Of a stretch of DNA of 64,000 bases, positions 17,916-26,891 are shown one piece after another. Both the position numbers and the translations under genes were made by a program. Each line of letters begins with the position of its first letter. Positions within the stretch are counted from its first letter, which is position 1. The notes beneath the pieces are model-generated. The model made no database searches and was not told the DNA's origin. It saw nothing but the letters and a program-made list of their open reading frames with translations. Source of the stretch: JAENVT01 sp963773085 (GTDB taxonomy: Bacteria; Actinomycetota; Acidimicrobiia; Acidimicrobiales; Ilumatobacteraceae); NCBI GenBank assembly GCA_963773085.1, contig CAVYZS010000018.1:62001-126000 (forward strand), given 5' to 3'.

Positions 17916-19085
17916 ATGCGCCTCGTCGACGAGATCACTGAGCGACCGGTCGGCCGGGCCCTCCCCGCTCCAACCGGTCCGCGAGCTGTGACAGGTCCCG
18001 TGCCCGTCACGTCGCCTGCCCTTCCGAAACCGGTGCCGATGGCGGAAGCGCTCTTCCTTCCGACGCTCCCCCCGAGCGCACCGAAGGCTGCCGGCCCCGT
18101 GACGAACCAACTCGCCGCGACTGCGGCGGCGCAGTTCTTTCAGACAGCGGGAATCGTGCCGGACGCCGGTGCACCCGCGCCTCGACCGAAACGGAGCCGA
18201 AGGGCGCTCGTTGTGCTGGCCGTTGTCGTAATCCTCACGATGGTGTTGGCGATCGTCTTCCGCAACAGCGCAGTCATCGAGCGATTCACCGGCCGCGGCT
18301 ACGACACCAATCCGCTGCCCGCGCACCCGATCCCGCAGCCACCGTTCGCCGGTGCGGAGTACACCCTGACCTCGCAGAGCATTGCGATGACGAACAGTCT
18401 TCCCACCAACTACTGGCGGACCGAACGCGACGAGGTGAACTACACCGCGAAGGTCGCGAAGGTGACCATCGACAGAGCCAAGGCATCGGTGATCGGCGGC
18501 ACGATCGGCACCCCGCAGAACACCTCGCCGCCGACTGACGGTGTCGTCGATGAGCACTCGATGTATCTACCTGGCGTGCTGCAGACCGACCCCTGGACAC
18601 GTCAACCCCACGAAGCGGGATGGTCCCTGCTGGCCCTGCTCAGCCCCCACGAGCTGCTCATGTACCAGGACGTCTTCGATCCGGCATTGCGTTCGCAGCA
18701 CCCGAAATCCGTTGCCAAAGAAAAGCGGCATGAGATCCCTGTCACGACGTACACCTACGGCTTTGCATTCGGGAAGTTCTACGAGTCGGCTCCCCGCTTG
18801 TTCGAGATGGTGAAGTTGATGGATGGCAACGCCGCCGCCGATGCGTCGGTCACCGTGACCATCAGCCTCGACGAGCAGTGGATGGTTCGCTACCTCGACG
18901 TCAACGTCGACCTGCAGGCGGTCCTCGAGTACAAGGCAGAGCGCGACGTCGAGACGCCGTACCCGTATCGGTACACCATCGACGTCGTCTCGATCACGGA
19001 CGCGCCGCCCGACATCGCTGTGCCGGCCAACACGGTCGACGCGACGACAACCACCACCGCTGCCATTCCCCCGGTGGTGCCGTGA
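17916..19085 (+). CDS. Membrane-anchored protein, paralog 2 of 3
   Basis: 389 residues, unknown family, paralogous to its two neighbours. N-terminal Pro/Ala-rich segment, basic KRSRRALVV flank, one membrane helix near residues 95-115, then an outer domain with GAEYTLTSQS, WTRQPHE and ASVTVTISLDEQ blocks aligning with paralog 1. It ends in a Thr-rich tail (DATTTTTAAIPPVVP). The stop overlaps the start of paralog 3 by one base (TGATG). The start ATG is the first of the frame; 54 bp separate it from paralog 1, so the three probably form an operon. Confidence 0.75.
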   Translation: MRLVDEITERPVGRALPAPTGPRAVTGPVPVTSPALPKPVPMAEALFLPTLPPSAPKAAGPVTNQLAATAAAQFFQTAGIVPDAGAPAPRPKRSRRALVVLAVVVILTMVLAIVFRNSAVIERFTGRGYDTNPLPAHPIPQPPFAGAEYTLTSQSIAMTNSLPTNYWRTERDEVNYTAKVAKVTIDRAKASVIGGTIGTPQNTSPPTDGVVDEHSMYLPGVLQTDPWTRQPHEAGWSLLALLSPHELLMYQDVFDPALRSQHPKSVAKEKRHEIPVTTYTYGFAFGKFYESAPRLFEMVKLMDGNAAADASVTVTISLDEQWMVRYLDVNVDLQAVLEYKAERDVETPYPYRYTIDVVSITDAPPDIAVPANTVDATTTTTAAIPPVVP

Positions 19086-20035
19086 TGGTGTACAAGAAGA
19101 AGAAGAAGAACCACGGTGGCGTGAAGTTCATGGCATTCGTCATGGTCGTCGTCGTGCTGATCATCGGCGTCCAGATGGTCAGCAAGACCGAGCTCGGCCA
19201 GCGAATCGCCGGAAACCGAGAGGATCGTCGCCTGGAACGCACCGAGCTGACGCCGCGCTTCGCATTCGCAGCGGCGAAGCTGCGGATCACCATCGGCTCG
19301 ATCTACAACGACGAGGGAACGACCATCGACCTGACCACGACGAGAGACGTGTCACTCGATCGCGAGTCGGCGACAGTCTCGAGCGACATCAGCATCGAAC
19401 GGACTGCGGCGGAGGTGTCGCCCGGCGTGAACGCGATTCCGTTCGATGCGCTCAACGCCAACTACTCCGAGATCCTGACGAAGCTGTATCGCATCGAGTC
19501 GCCCACAGACGGTGGTACATCATGGACGCGATCGGTTGTCGAGCCCTACTACTACGGGACAGAGCTCGATGATCACTTCATCCCGATGATCGACGACATC
19601 ATGGGATTCGAACTTCGCGAACTCACGTCGCAGGTAACTGCAGCCAGCGTGGCATCGGGGCTCAGGCGACCGGCGGTTGACGCTCCGACGCTGCCACCTG
19701 ACGCGAAGGACGCGTATTCGTACGACATCGACATGGAGACGTACCGCCGAGTCGCTCCGATCCTGGCAGGTCGAACCCTCATCGACGCTCCGCCCGACAC
19801 TGCAGTCACCTTGACCCTCGCGTTCGATGACGTCGGGCTGTTGCAATTCGCCGACGTCGCGATTCCCAGCTCGGTCGCTGCCATTCTCGCCGAGCAACTC
19901 GGCCCTGGTCGTGCCGGCGTGTACCACTACACCCTCGAGGTCACCGAGATCTCCGGCGAGTCGATCACGATCGACCTACCGACAGATGTCGTCGACGAAT
20001 CTCCCGTCGAGATGCTTCCCGTCACCGTGATCTGA
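19085..20035 (+). CDS. Membrane-anchored protein, paralog 3 of 3
   Basis: 316 residues. Starts MVYKKKKKN, followed directly by a membrane helix (FMAFVMVVVVLIIGVQMV); it lacks the proline-rich cytoplasmic part of the other two. The outer domain retains WTRSVVEPY, FIPMIDDIMGFELREL and TAVTLTLAFDDVG, aligning with paralogs 1 and 2. Function unknown. Its stop is 4 bp from the stop of the convergent VWA gene. Confidence 0.75.
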   Translation: MVYKKKKKNHGGVKFMAFVMVVVVLIIGVQMVSKTELGQRIAGNREDRRLERTELTPRFAFAAAKLRITIGSIYNDEGTTIDLTTTRDVSLDRESATVSSDISIERTAAEVSPGVNAIPFDALNANYSEILTKLYRIESPTDGGTSWTRSVVEPYYYGTELDDHFIPMIDDIMGFELRELTSQVTAASVASGLRRPAVDAPTLPPDAKDAYSYDIDMETYRRVAPILAGRTLIDAPPDTAVTLTLAFDDVGLLQFADVAIPSSVAAILAEQLGPGRAGVYHYTLEVTEISGESITIDLPTDVVDESPVEMLPVTVI

Positions 20036-20039
20036 GCGG

Positions 20040-21476
20040 TCAAGCCAGCTTCTCGACAAAAGCCTCGAGCTGGCGAAGGTTGCGACACTCGTACACGCCG
20101 TCCGTGTGGGTGCCGTAGTCGCCGACGATCGAGTCGCCGGTGTTCCAGTAGCTGCGCGGCTCGGGGTTGAGCCAGTACACGTGACGGGCCTTCTGGCGCA
20201 TCTCTTTCACCACCCAGGCCTGCGAGGCGTGATAGTTGTTTCGGGCGTCGCCGAGCAGAAGCACCGTCGTCTTCGGGCCGACATCCTTCCCGTACCGGTC
20301 CCAGAACACCTCGAACGCGTGGCCATAGTCACTGTGCCCGTCGACCCAGACGACATCGGCCTCGGTGTTGACACGGTGGATCGCGTCCTGGATGTCTTCG
20401 ACACCCTTGAAGAAGTCGGTGACTTCATCGATGCCGTCGATGAACACGAACGACCGAACCTTCGAGAACTGCCCCTGGATCGCGTAGACCAGCATCAGCG
20501 TGAACCGGGCAAATGCCGCAACCGAGCCGGAGATGTCGGCCACCACCATCAGCTCAGGTTTCGCCGGTCGCGGATACTTGAACTTCGGTTCGGCCGGCAC
20601 GCCGCCGTAGCTCAACGAATGGCGAACCGTGCTGCGGAAGTCGAGCGGACCCTTGCGACCGTGCCGGCGCTTGCGGGCCAGGCGGGCGGCGAGCTTGCGG
20701 GTCAGTGGGAACAGGGCCTTCTTGAGGTTCTGCATCTCGTCGTGTGACGCATGCATGAACTCGACATCTTCCGGCAGGGGCTTGCGCAGCGTCTTGGCCA
20801 TGGCCTCGGCACCGCGATCGGCGACCAGTCGACGACGAATCTCGGCCTCGATCTCCTTCTTGAACTGTTCGATGCGCTCGTTGTACTCGTCGTGTTCGAG
20901 TCGCTCTTCGAGCGGCGTCAGTTCTCCACCGACCTGGTCACGGCTGGCTTCCATCAGCTTTTCGAGCATCGAGTCGAGATCGAGGTTGCGCAGCGTTCGA
21001 TACAGGTAATAGGTGCCACCGACCGGCCGACCGGGCTCCATGCCGGCAAAGCGTTGAACGGCCTGGCGGGCCAGGGCACGCATCAGCGCTTGATCGCCAT
21101 TCATGAGTGCCTGCATCAACAGGTGGGCCATCTCCTCCGGCGTGAGTGAGTCCATGGATCCACCCGCGGCTCCTCTGCCGTCGCCCTCACGCATCTGCTC
21201 TTGCATCTCGCGCCACATCTCGTCGAACTCGTCGTCGCTGTCGACGATGCTGTACTCCGGACCGCGCAAGCTGAAGTAGACCTCGAAGACCGTCTCGAAC
21301 GCACGCCAGTGGGCGTTGTTCTTGACCATCGTCGCGCCGAGGGCGTACTTGAACGCCTCGCGGTCTTCGATGGGAATGTGCTGAACCGCCTCCATGGCAT
21401 CGAGGTTCTCGGTGAGCGAGACCGGCAGACCGGCGTTGCGTAACTCGGTGACGAAGCCGGCGAGCAGGTCAAGCAT
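20040..21476 (-). CDS. VWA-domain protein (CoxE-like)
   Basis: 478 residues. The N-terminal helical region starts MLDLLAGFVTELRNAGLPVS, as in CoxE/YehP-type proteins that partner MoxR ATPases. The C-terminal VWA domain has a MIDAS motif DISGS near residue 315 in ELMVVADISGSVAAF and the later T and D positions (DGHSDYGHAF, LLLGDARNN). The MoxR ATPase gene lies 28 bp upstream on the same strand, so the two form the usual MoxR-VWA chaperone-like pair that matures or remodels a client. The client is unknown here. A longer frame upstream overlaps the ATPase gene and is not used. Confidence 0.87.
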   Translation of the reverse strand: MLDLLAGFVTELRNAGLPVSLTENLDAMEAVQHIPIEDREAFKYALGATMVKNNAHWRAFETVFEVYFSLRGPEYSIVDSDDEFDEMWREMQEQMREGDGRGAAGGSMDSLTPEEMAHLLMQALMNGDQALMRALARQAVQRFAGMEPGRPVGGTYYLYRTLRNLDLDSMLEKLMEASRDQVGGELTPLEERLEHDEYNERIEQFKKEIEAEIRRRLVADRGAEAMAKTLRKPLPEDVEFMHASHDEMQNLKKALFPLTRKLAARLARKRRHGRKGPLDFRSTVRHSLSYGGVPAEPKFKYPRPAKPELMVVADISGSVAAFARFTLMLVYAIQGQFSKVRSFVFIDGIDEVTDFFKGVEDIQDAIHRVNTEADVVWVDGHSDYGHAFEVFWDRYGKDVGPKTTVLLLGDARNNYHASQAWVVKEMRQKARHVYWLNPEPRSYWNTGDSIVGDYGTHTDGVYECRNLRQLEAFVEKLA

Positions 21477-21504
21477 CGTGGTCAACCATGGTGAGGGGGT
21501 CGAC

Positions 21505-22371
21505 CTACTTGTCGACGCTGAGCTCTTTCGCAGCTTTGGCGATGTCGGTCTGGTACTTGAGCAGGATGTGCAGCGTCTCTTTGGCCTGCTGCGCCTCGAT
21601 GTGGTCGATGCCCAGCAGCACGAGGGTTCGGGCCCAGTCGATCGTTTCACTGACCGACGGCGCCTTCTTCAGGTCGAGCTGGCGGATCGAGCGGACGATG
21701 CGGGCGATCTGGTCTGCCAAGTTGTCGCTGACACCGGGCACCTTGGTGAGCACGATCTCCTTCTCGCGCTCCATGTCGGGATAGTCGACGTGGAGATACA
21801 GGCAACGCCGCTTCAGCGCTTCGCTGAGCTCGCGCGTGTTGTTGGAGGTGAGAAAGACGAGTGGGATCTGCTTGGCGATGATGGTGCCCAATTCGGGAAT
21901 GCTGACCTGATACTCGGAGAGGATCTCGAGCAGCAGCGCCTCGGTCTCGACCTCCACACGGTCGACTTCATCGATCAGCAGCACCACCGGATCTTCGGCG
22001 GTGATCGCCTCGAGCAGTGGCCTGGTCAGCAGGAACTCTGCGCTGAAGATGTCGTCGTGGATCTCGCTCCACGAATCGCTCTTGCGGTCGGCCTGGATGC
22101 GCAGCAACTGCTTCTTGTAGTTCCACTCGTACAGCGCTTTGGATTCGTCGAGCCCCTCGTAGCACTGCAGGCGGATCAAACGGGCACCGGTCATCTCGGC
22201 GACGCTCTTGGCAAGTTGCGTCTTGCCCGTACCGGCAGGTCCCTCGACCAGCACCGGCTTGCCGAGGCGGTCGGCCAGGAAGGCCACGCCGGCGATGCCG
22301 TCGTCGGCCAGGTAATGGACCTCTTTCAGCCCATCACGGACCTCTTGCACGCTGTCGAAACGGTGACCCAT
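21505..22371 (-). CDS. MoxR-family AAA+ ATPase
   Basis: 288 residues. Walker A is PVLVEGPAGTGKTQLAKS, Walker B VVLLIDEVDRVEVE, and sensor 1 falls in IPLVFLTSNNTRELSEALKRR with the arginine-finger region following. First gene of a two-gene unit with the VWA protein. A minus-strand TAGGGT box 8 nt upstream of the ATG sets the start. Divergent from the TerB/CbbX gene with an 81-bp gap carrying both promoters. Confidence 0.9.
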   Translation of the reverse strand: MGHRFDSVQEVRDGLKEVHYLADDGIAGVAFLADRLGKPVLVEGPAGTGKTQLAKSVAEMTGARLIRLQCYEGLDESKALYEWNYKKQLLRIQADRKSDSWSEIHDDIFSAEFLLTRPLLEAITAEDPVVLLIDEVDRVEVETEALLLEILSEYQVSIPELGTIIAKQIPLVFLTSNNTRELSEALKRRCLYLHVDYPDMEREKEIVLTKVPGVSDNLADQIARIVRSIRQLDLKKAPSVSETIDWARTLVLLGIDHIEAQQAKETLHILLKYQTDIAKAAKELSVDK

Positions 22372-22379
22372 GGGCTGGC

Positions 22380-22385
22380 ACCCTA
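22380..22385 (-). promoter_or_regulatory. -10 box TAGGGT for the MoxR gene
   Basis: TAGGGT on the minus strand lies 8 nt upstream of ATG 22371, a leaderless layout. Confidence 0.5.
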
Positions 22386-22438
22386 CCGCCGGACTTGGCG
22401 AACCTCAGCGTCGGTGGAAGGATCGCCGGGGCACGGCG

Positions 22439-22444
22439 TAGCCT
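22439..22444 (+). promoter_or_regulatory. -10 box TAGCCT for the TerB/CbbX gene
   Basis: TAGCCT lies 8 nt upstream of ATG 22453 and supports that start over the far upstream frame opening. Confidence 0.5.
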
Positions 22445-22452
22445 GCGATTCC

Positions 22453-23841
22453 ATGGCGGGACCTATGGAGCGAGATGTCACCGACTTCGTCAGTGGCATC
22501 GCCCACGAGCTCAGCGGGTTGAGTGGTCGACCCGATGCGGAACACACGACCGATGCCGTGATCGAGGCAAGCAATCTCATCGCCGGCATCATTGCTGCCG
22601 ACGGCCGGCTGACGGACTCCGAACTCGACGCCTACCTCGACTCGATCGGCGCGCTGCTCGATCCCCCAATGATCACCACCGCGGCACACGTCCGCGAGAC
22701 CGACCTGTTCGCCCATCGCGATGACTGGCTCGCCGGACCGAGCGTGTTGTTCGACCTGCTGGTGAGGGCCGACGGTCGGTACGGCACTCGGCGCAGCAAC
22801 CGCTACTACGAGTTGGCGATGCGCTTGGCTCACGTCACCGCGGCAACCGACCTCAATCCGTCGTTCGACGAGCTGCAGGCGATCGACGGGTATCGCACCC
22901 GCCTGCTCCATGCGATGGACGCTGCCGGAGTGGCCCGGCCGGGCCAGCCGGATGCGAAGACGCGCGCCGCACCCGCGAGCGACACCCCCTCCCCCGCCAG
23001 CACCCCCACCGCCGAAACCCTGCCACCCGCGAGATCGATCGACGAGCTGATGGCCGAACTCGACGGACTGATCGGCCTCGCCAACGTCAAGGCGGAGGTT
23101 CGGCGACTGGCAAGCATGTTGCAAGTGCAACAAATCCGCGCCGAACGCGGTTTGCCGGTCATCGAGATCAGTCATCATCTCGTGTTCTCCGGCAATCCCG
23201 GCACCGGCAAGACCACGGTGGCGCGACTGCTCAGCCAGATCTACCGGGCCGTGGGGGTCGTGGCCAAAGGACACCTCGTCGAGACCGACCGTTCCAAGCT
23301 CGTCGCCGGTTACGTCGGCCAGACGGCGATCAAGACACTGGAAACGCTGCAGGCCTCGCTGGGTGGGATGTTGCTCATCGACGAGGCCTACGCGCTGGCG
23401 CGGGGCGGCGAGAACGACTTCGGACGCGAAGCCATCGACACGCTGGTGAAGTTCATGGAGGATCACCGTGACGAACTGGCCATCGTGGCCGCCGGTTACA
23501 CCGAGGAAATGGCCGATTTCGTCGACGCCAACCCAGGACTGAAGAGCCGCTTCACCCGCACCATCTCGTTTCCCGATTACACCGACGACGAGTTGGTCGC
23601 GATCTTCCTCGGGCTCGGCGAGAAGAGTCGCTACGCGTGCTCCGACGACGCTCTGGCCCGGGTTCGCCACTTCATCACCAGCGAACCGCGTGCCCGCGGC
23701 TTCGGCAACGCTCGCTTCGTGCGCAACCTGTTCGAAACGGCGGTCGCCCACCAAGCACAACGCCTGGCACCGCTCAGCGACCCGAGCGACGAGCAGCTCA
23801 CCACGTTGACCGCCGACGACATCGCCGCAGTCGATGCCTGA
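22453..23841 (+). CDS. TerB-like domain fused to CbbX-type AAA+ ATPase
   Basis: 462 residues. Residues about 1-155 are helical and TerB-like (AGIIAADGRLTDSELDAYLDSIGALL is typical), joined by an Ala/Pro/Thr-rich linker to an AAA+ module from about residue 195. ATPase motifs: LDGLIGLANVKAEVRRL, Walker A LVFSGNPGTGKTTVARLL, GYVGQTAIKT, Walker B GGMLLIDEAYAL, and SRFTRTISFPDYTDDEL. The ATPase part matches the CbbX/SpoVK class, which remodels protein assemblies. No Rubisco genes are nearby, so a carbon-fixation role is not implied. It faces the MoxR-VWA pair, so two AAA+ remodellers share one control region. Confidence 0.87.
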   Translation: MAGPMERDVTDFVSGIAHELSGLSGRPDAEHTTDAVIEASNLIAGIIAADGRLTDSELDAYLDSIGALLDPPMITTAAHVRETDLFAHRDDWLAGPSVLFDLLVRADGRYGTRRSNRYYELAMRLAHVTAATDLNPSFDELQAIDGYRTRLLHAMDAAGVARPGQPDAKTRAAPASDTPSPASTPTAETLPPARSIDELMAELDGLIGLANVKAEVRRLASMLQVQQIRAERGLPVIEISHHLVFSGNPGTGKTTVARLLSQIYRAVGVVAKGHLVETDRSKLVAGYVGQTAIKTLETLQASLGGMLLIDEAYALARGGENDFGREAIDTLVKFMEDHRDELAIVAAGYTEEMADFVDANPGLKSRFTRTISFPDYTDDELVAIFLGLGEKSRYACSDDALARVRHFITSEPRARGFGNARFVRNLFETAVAHQAQRLAPLSDPSDEQLTTLTADDIAAVDA

Positions 23842-23849
23842 CCAGCGAT

Positions 23850-23855
23850 TACCCT
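23850..23855 (+). promoter_or_regulatory. -10 box TACCCT
   Basis: TACCCT ends 7 nt before ATG 23863, giving the small membrane protein its own predicted leaderless start only 21 bp after the preceding stop. Confidence 0.5.
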
Positions 23856-23862
23856 TGCGGGA

Positions 23863-24486
23863 ATGACGGCAGCGCTCGTGGCCATCGGAGTGGCTGCGGT
23901 GGTGGCGATGGCCGCCGTGTTCCGCCGTCGACATCCACCTCGACGCAGGGTGGCAATCGACCCCTTCGTGCTGAGCGAGCCGTGGCGCCGATATGTCAGT
24001 GCCGCGCAGAAGGCACTCGGGCGGTACATCGAGATCGTCGCCGCAACCCCGTCGGGGCCGCTGCGGACGAACATGGAATCGATCACCCGCCAGGTGCAAC
24101 GTGGAGTCGAGGAGTGCTGGCTCGTCGCCAAGCGCGGTGACGAACTCGACACTGCTCTCAAACGGCTCGACAGTGCCTCGTTGCGGGCCGGCCTGGAGCG
24201 ATCGACCGACGACGCAACACGAACGTCGTTGCAGGCACAGCTCGACTCGGCAGACCGAATTCGCGCCACCCGCGATGACGCCGACCAACGATTGCGGCTG
24301 CTCGACGCCCGCCTCGGCGAACTTCTCGCCCAGGCAGCAGAGGTCAGCGTCGGCTCGGATTCGACAGGTGATCTGGGAAGCGCCGTCGATGACGTCGTCA
24401 CCCAACTCGAGGCGCTTCGACTCGCCGTCGACGACGTCAACAACCCGCGCCCGGGCGGCGCAGGGCAGGCGTCCGCATCGCCGTGA
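23863..24486 (+). CDS. Small membrane-anchored coiled-coil protein, unknown
   Basis: 207 residues; not recognised. Residues 4-20 form an N-terminal membrane helix followed by RRRHPPRRR, then an amphipathic, mostly helical region with heptad-like leucine/alanine spacing (SLQAQLDSADRIRATRDD to LLDARLGELLAQAAEV). The tail is Gly/Ala/Pro-rich. Its stop overlaps the GTG start of murJ (GTGA), so it is co-translated with the lipid II flippase and may act in the same envelope process; that link is inference from position alone. Confidence 0.7.
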   Translation: MTAALVAIGVAAVVAMAAVFRRRHPPRRRVAIDPFVLSEPWRRYVSAAQKALGRYIEIVAATPSGPLRTNMESITRQVQRGVEECWLVAKRGDELDTALKRLDSASLRAGLERSTDDATRTSLQAQLDSADRIRATRDDADQRLRLLDARLGELLAQAAEVSVGSDSTGDLGSAVDDVVTQLEALRLAVDDVNNPRPGGAGQASASP

Positions 24487-26076
24487 GCAGCTTGCTGCGC
24501 TCGAACGTCACGGTCGCCGCGGGGACCGCCGTCTCGCGTATCACCGGACTGGCGAGGGTCGCTGTGCTAGGCGTCGTCCTCAGCCAGGGTCCGGTCACTG
24601 ACGCCTACGACCAAGCCAACGGCACTCCGAACATGATCTACGAGTTGCTGCTCGGTGGCGTGCTCTCGGCAACGCTCGTGCCGTTGTTCACCCGGCTGTA
24701 CGAGGACGACGACAGCGAGGCCACGTCAGCGGTGATCTCGGTCGGCGTCATCGTGCTGTCCGCAATCACCGCGATCGCCGTCCTCGCCGCGCCGTTGATC
24801 TTCAGGATGTACACGCTCCTGACCTCGGACGAAGTCGATGCCGGCATGTACCACGAAGCCGGCACGTTGCTCACCCGCATCTTTCTCGTTCAGATCTTCT
24901 TCTACGGTCTCAACGCCATCGGTGCCGCAGTGCTCAACGCCCGCCGCAGGTTCTTCGCTGCGGCCTGGGCGCCAGCGCTGTCGAACATGGTCATCATCGC
25001 CTCCCTGCTGCTGGTGCCTGCCACGGTCAACCATCAGATTCCCGAGCTCACCGACGTCATCAACAACGACAGGTTGCGCTGGACGCTCGCCCTCGGAGCT
25101 ACGCTCGGCATCGCCGTGATGGCATTGGCCCTGCTGCCGGCATTGGCACGAGCCAACCTGGGTTTCCGCTTCTCGCCCGAGTTCAAACATCCTGCGGTGA
25201 AGCGACTGTGGTCACTGTCGGGTTGGGCGCTCGGCTACGTCGTGGCCAACCAGGTGGCCATCGTCGTGATCCGAAACCTGCTCCGCGGCGGCTCCGGCGA
25301 CGAGGACGCGTACACGAAGGCGTTCACCTGGTTCGTGCTTCCCCACGGGCTGCTCGCCGTGTCGATCGCCACCACGTTCCTCCCGGAGTTGGCCAGTGCG
25401 ATCAAGCGCAAGGACCGCCAGACCGTTCTCGACAGATCGTCCTTGGGGATCCGACTGATCGCGCTCGTCACCATTCCCGCCGGTTTCGGCATGTTCGTTC
25501 TGCGTCGGGCCATCGTCGGTGCCGCGTTCCAGCACGGCAAGTTCACGGCCGCCAACAGCCTCAACACGTCGAGGGCAATCGCCGGATTCGCCCTCGGGCT
25601 GGTCGGGTTCTCGCTCTACCTCTTCGTGCTGCGGATCTTCTATGCACACCAGGACGCGCGTACGCCGTTCGTGATCAACGTCGGCGAGAACCTGCTGAAC
25701 ATCGTCTTCGCGCTCGTATTCGTCGCTCGCTGGGGTCTCCTCGGCCTGGGCTTGGCATTCGGGCTGGCGTACCTGGTCGCCTCGCTCTGGGCGTTGCAGG
25801 TGCTGCACTACAAGTTGCCCGCCTTCCCGCTGCACACCGTGTTCGCCAGCTTGTGGCGGATGGTCCTCGCCTCACTCGTGATGGCCGAGGTGGTGTGGGT
25901 CGTCGCCGGTTTGGTGGGCGCCAACTCCGGCTCCGGCGCCATCATCCGAGTCGTCGTGTCGACGATCGTCGGGGTCGGCACATACCTCGGCGCTCCTGAT
26001 ACTCCTGCATTCCCCGGAGATCGACGACGTCCTCTCCCGGCGGCGACCTGCGGAACCATCTTCGGTAGCCGAGTAG
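24483..26076 (+). CDS. murJ: Lipid II flippase MurJ, frame broken near its end
   Basis: MviN/MurJ family polytopic membrane protein that flips lipid-linked peptidoglycan precursor. Start SSLLRSNVTVAAGTAVSRITG and the DAYDQANGTPNMIYELLLGG region are typical; about 14 hydrophobic helices follow. In the given frame the sequence runs on without a stop into pspA. Near 25988 one extra base is present: after it the +1 frame reads LILLHSPEIDDVLSRRR and stops at TAG 26074-26076. That gives a normal C-terminus of about 530 residues. The apparent MurJ-PspA fusion is therefore a frame artefact. The murJ stop codon lies inside the predicted pspA -10 box. Confidence 0.87.
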
Positions 26077-26079
26077 CAT
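26074..26079 (+). promoter_or_regulatory. -10 box TAGCAT for pspA, overlapping the murJ stop
   Basis: TAGCAT ends 8 nt before the pspA ATG at 26088. Its first three bases are the restored murJ stop codon. Confidence 0.5.
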
Positions 26080-26087
26080 TTCTCCCC

Positions 26088-26870
26088 ATGTTCAAAGTCT
26101 TCAAGAAGTGGTGGAAGTACCTCGGCGCCAAGTTCAACAGCAGCTTTGACAAACACGCCGACCCGGCCGTGCAGCTGGAGCAGGCGCTCACCGAAGCGCA
26201 AGCACAGCATCGCCGCCTCAAGGAGCAGGCCGCCAACGTCATCGCCAACCAGAAGCAGAGCGAATTGCGTCTCAACAGCAAGATGGCCCAACTCGAGAAG
26301 CTCAACGCCAACGCCCGGCAAGCGCTGATGATGGCCTCCGATGCGGAGAAGGCCGGCGATGCCGCCAAGGCTGCGCAGTACAACGGCGCCGCCGAGACGA
26401 TCGCCAATCAGCTGATCCAGGTCGAAAAGGACATCGAAGGGCTGAAGACGCTGGTCCTCGATTCGGCGAAGGCATCCGACCAGGCCAAGGCTGCGGTCCA
26501 GCAGAACAGCCGCATCCTGCAAGAGAAGCTGGCCGAGAAGAACAAACTGCTCTCCCAGCTCGAGCAGGCCAAGATGCAAGAGGAGATGAACAAGGCCATG
26601 TCGCAGCTGCAAGAGACGGTCGGCGACGACGTGCCGACGCTCAGCGAAGTGCAGTCGAAAATCGAGGCCCGCTACGTCAAGGCCAAGGCATCGTCGGAGC
26701 TCCAGGAATCAACGGTCGAGTCGAGAATCCTCGAAGTCGAGCAGGCAACCGCCAATGTCGAGGCGCACAGCCGTCTCAGCGAGCTACGTGCCGAGTTGGG
26801 TCTCGACGCCCCCGCAGTCGCCCCCGCCCCCGCACCTGCGGTCGAGGAGCCCAAGCCCGCCGCCGGCTGA
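26088..26870 (+). CDS. pspA: PspA/IM30-family protein
   Basis: 260 residues, almost entirely alpha-helical coiled coil, as in phage-shock protein A / Vipp1. Start MFKVFKKWWKYLGAKFNSSF; long Gln/Lys/Ala-rich heptads follow (KLNANARQALMMASDAEKAG, VQQNSRILQEKLAEKN). The C-terminus is Ala/Pro-rich (APAVAPAPAPAVEEPKPAAG). Such proteins coat the inner face of the membrane and stabilise it under stress. The start is supported by its own -10 box although the frame is open upstream. Confidence 0.87.
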   Translation: MFKVFKKWWKYLGAKFNSSFDKHADPAVQLEQALTEAQAQHRRLKEQAANVIANQKQSELRLNSKMAQLEKLNANARQALMMASDAEKAGDAAKAAQYNGAAETIANQLIQVEKDIEGLKTLVLDSAKASDQAKAAVQQNSRILQEKLAEKNKLLSQLEQAKMQEEMNKAMSQLQETVGDDVPTLSEVQSKIEARYVKAKASSELQESTVESRILEVEQATANVEAHSRLSELRAELGLDAPAVAPAPAPAVEEPKPAAG

Positions 26871-26877
26871 GGCCGGC
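26862..26877. terminator. Short GC hairpin between pspA and proB
   Basis: Six-base arms GCCGGC flank the loop TGAG, which contains the pspA stop. It is symmetric and could serve both convergent genes; there is no T tract. Confidence 0.35.
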
Positions 26878-26891
26878 AGTTGTTGGTCGGT

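Noticed and set aside
24483..26870. MurJ-PspA fusion protein in one 795-codon open frame
   Set aside because: A one-base shift near 25988 restores a normal MurJ end and stop, and pspA has its own -10 box and conserved start.
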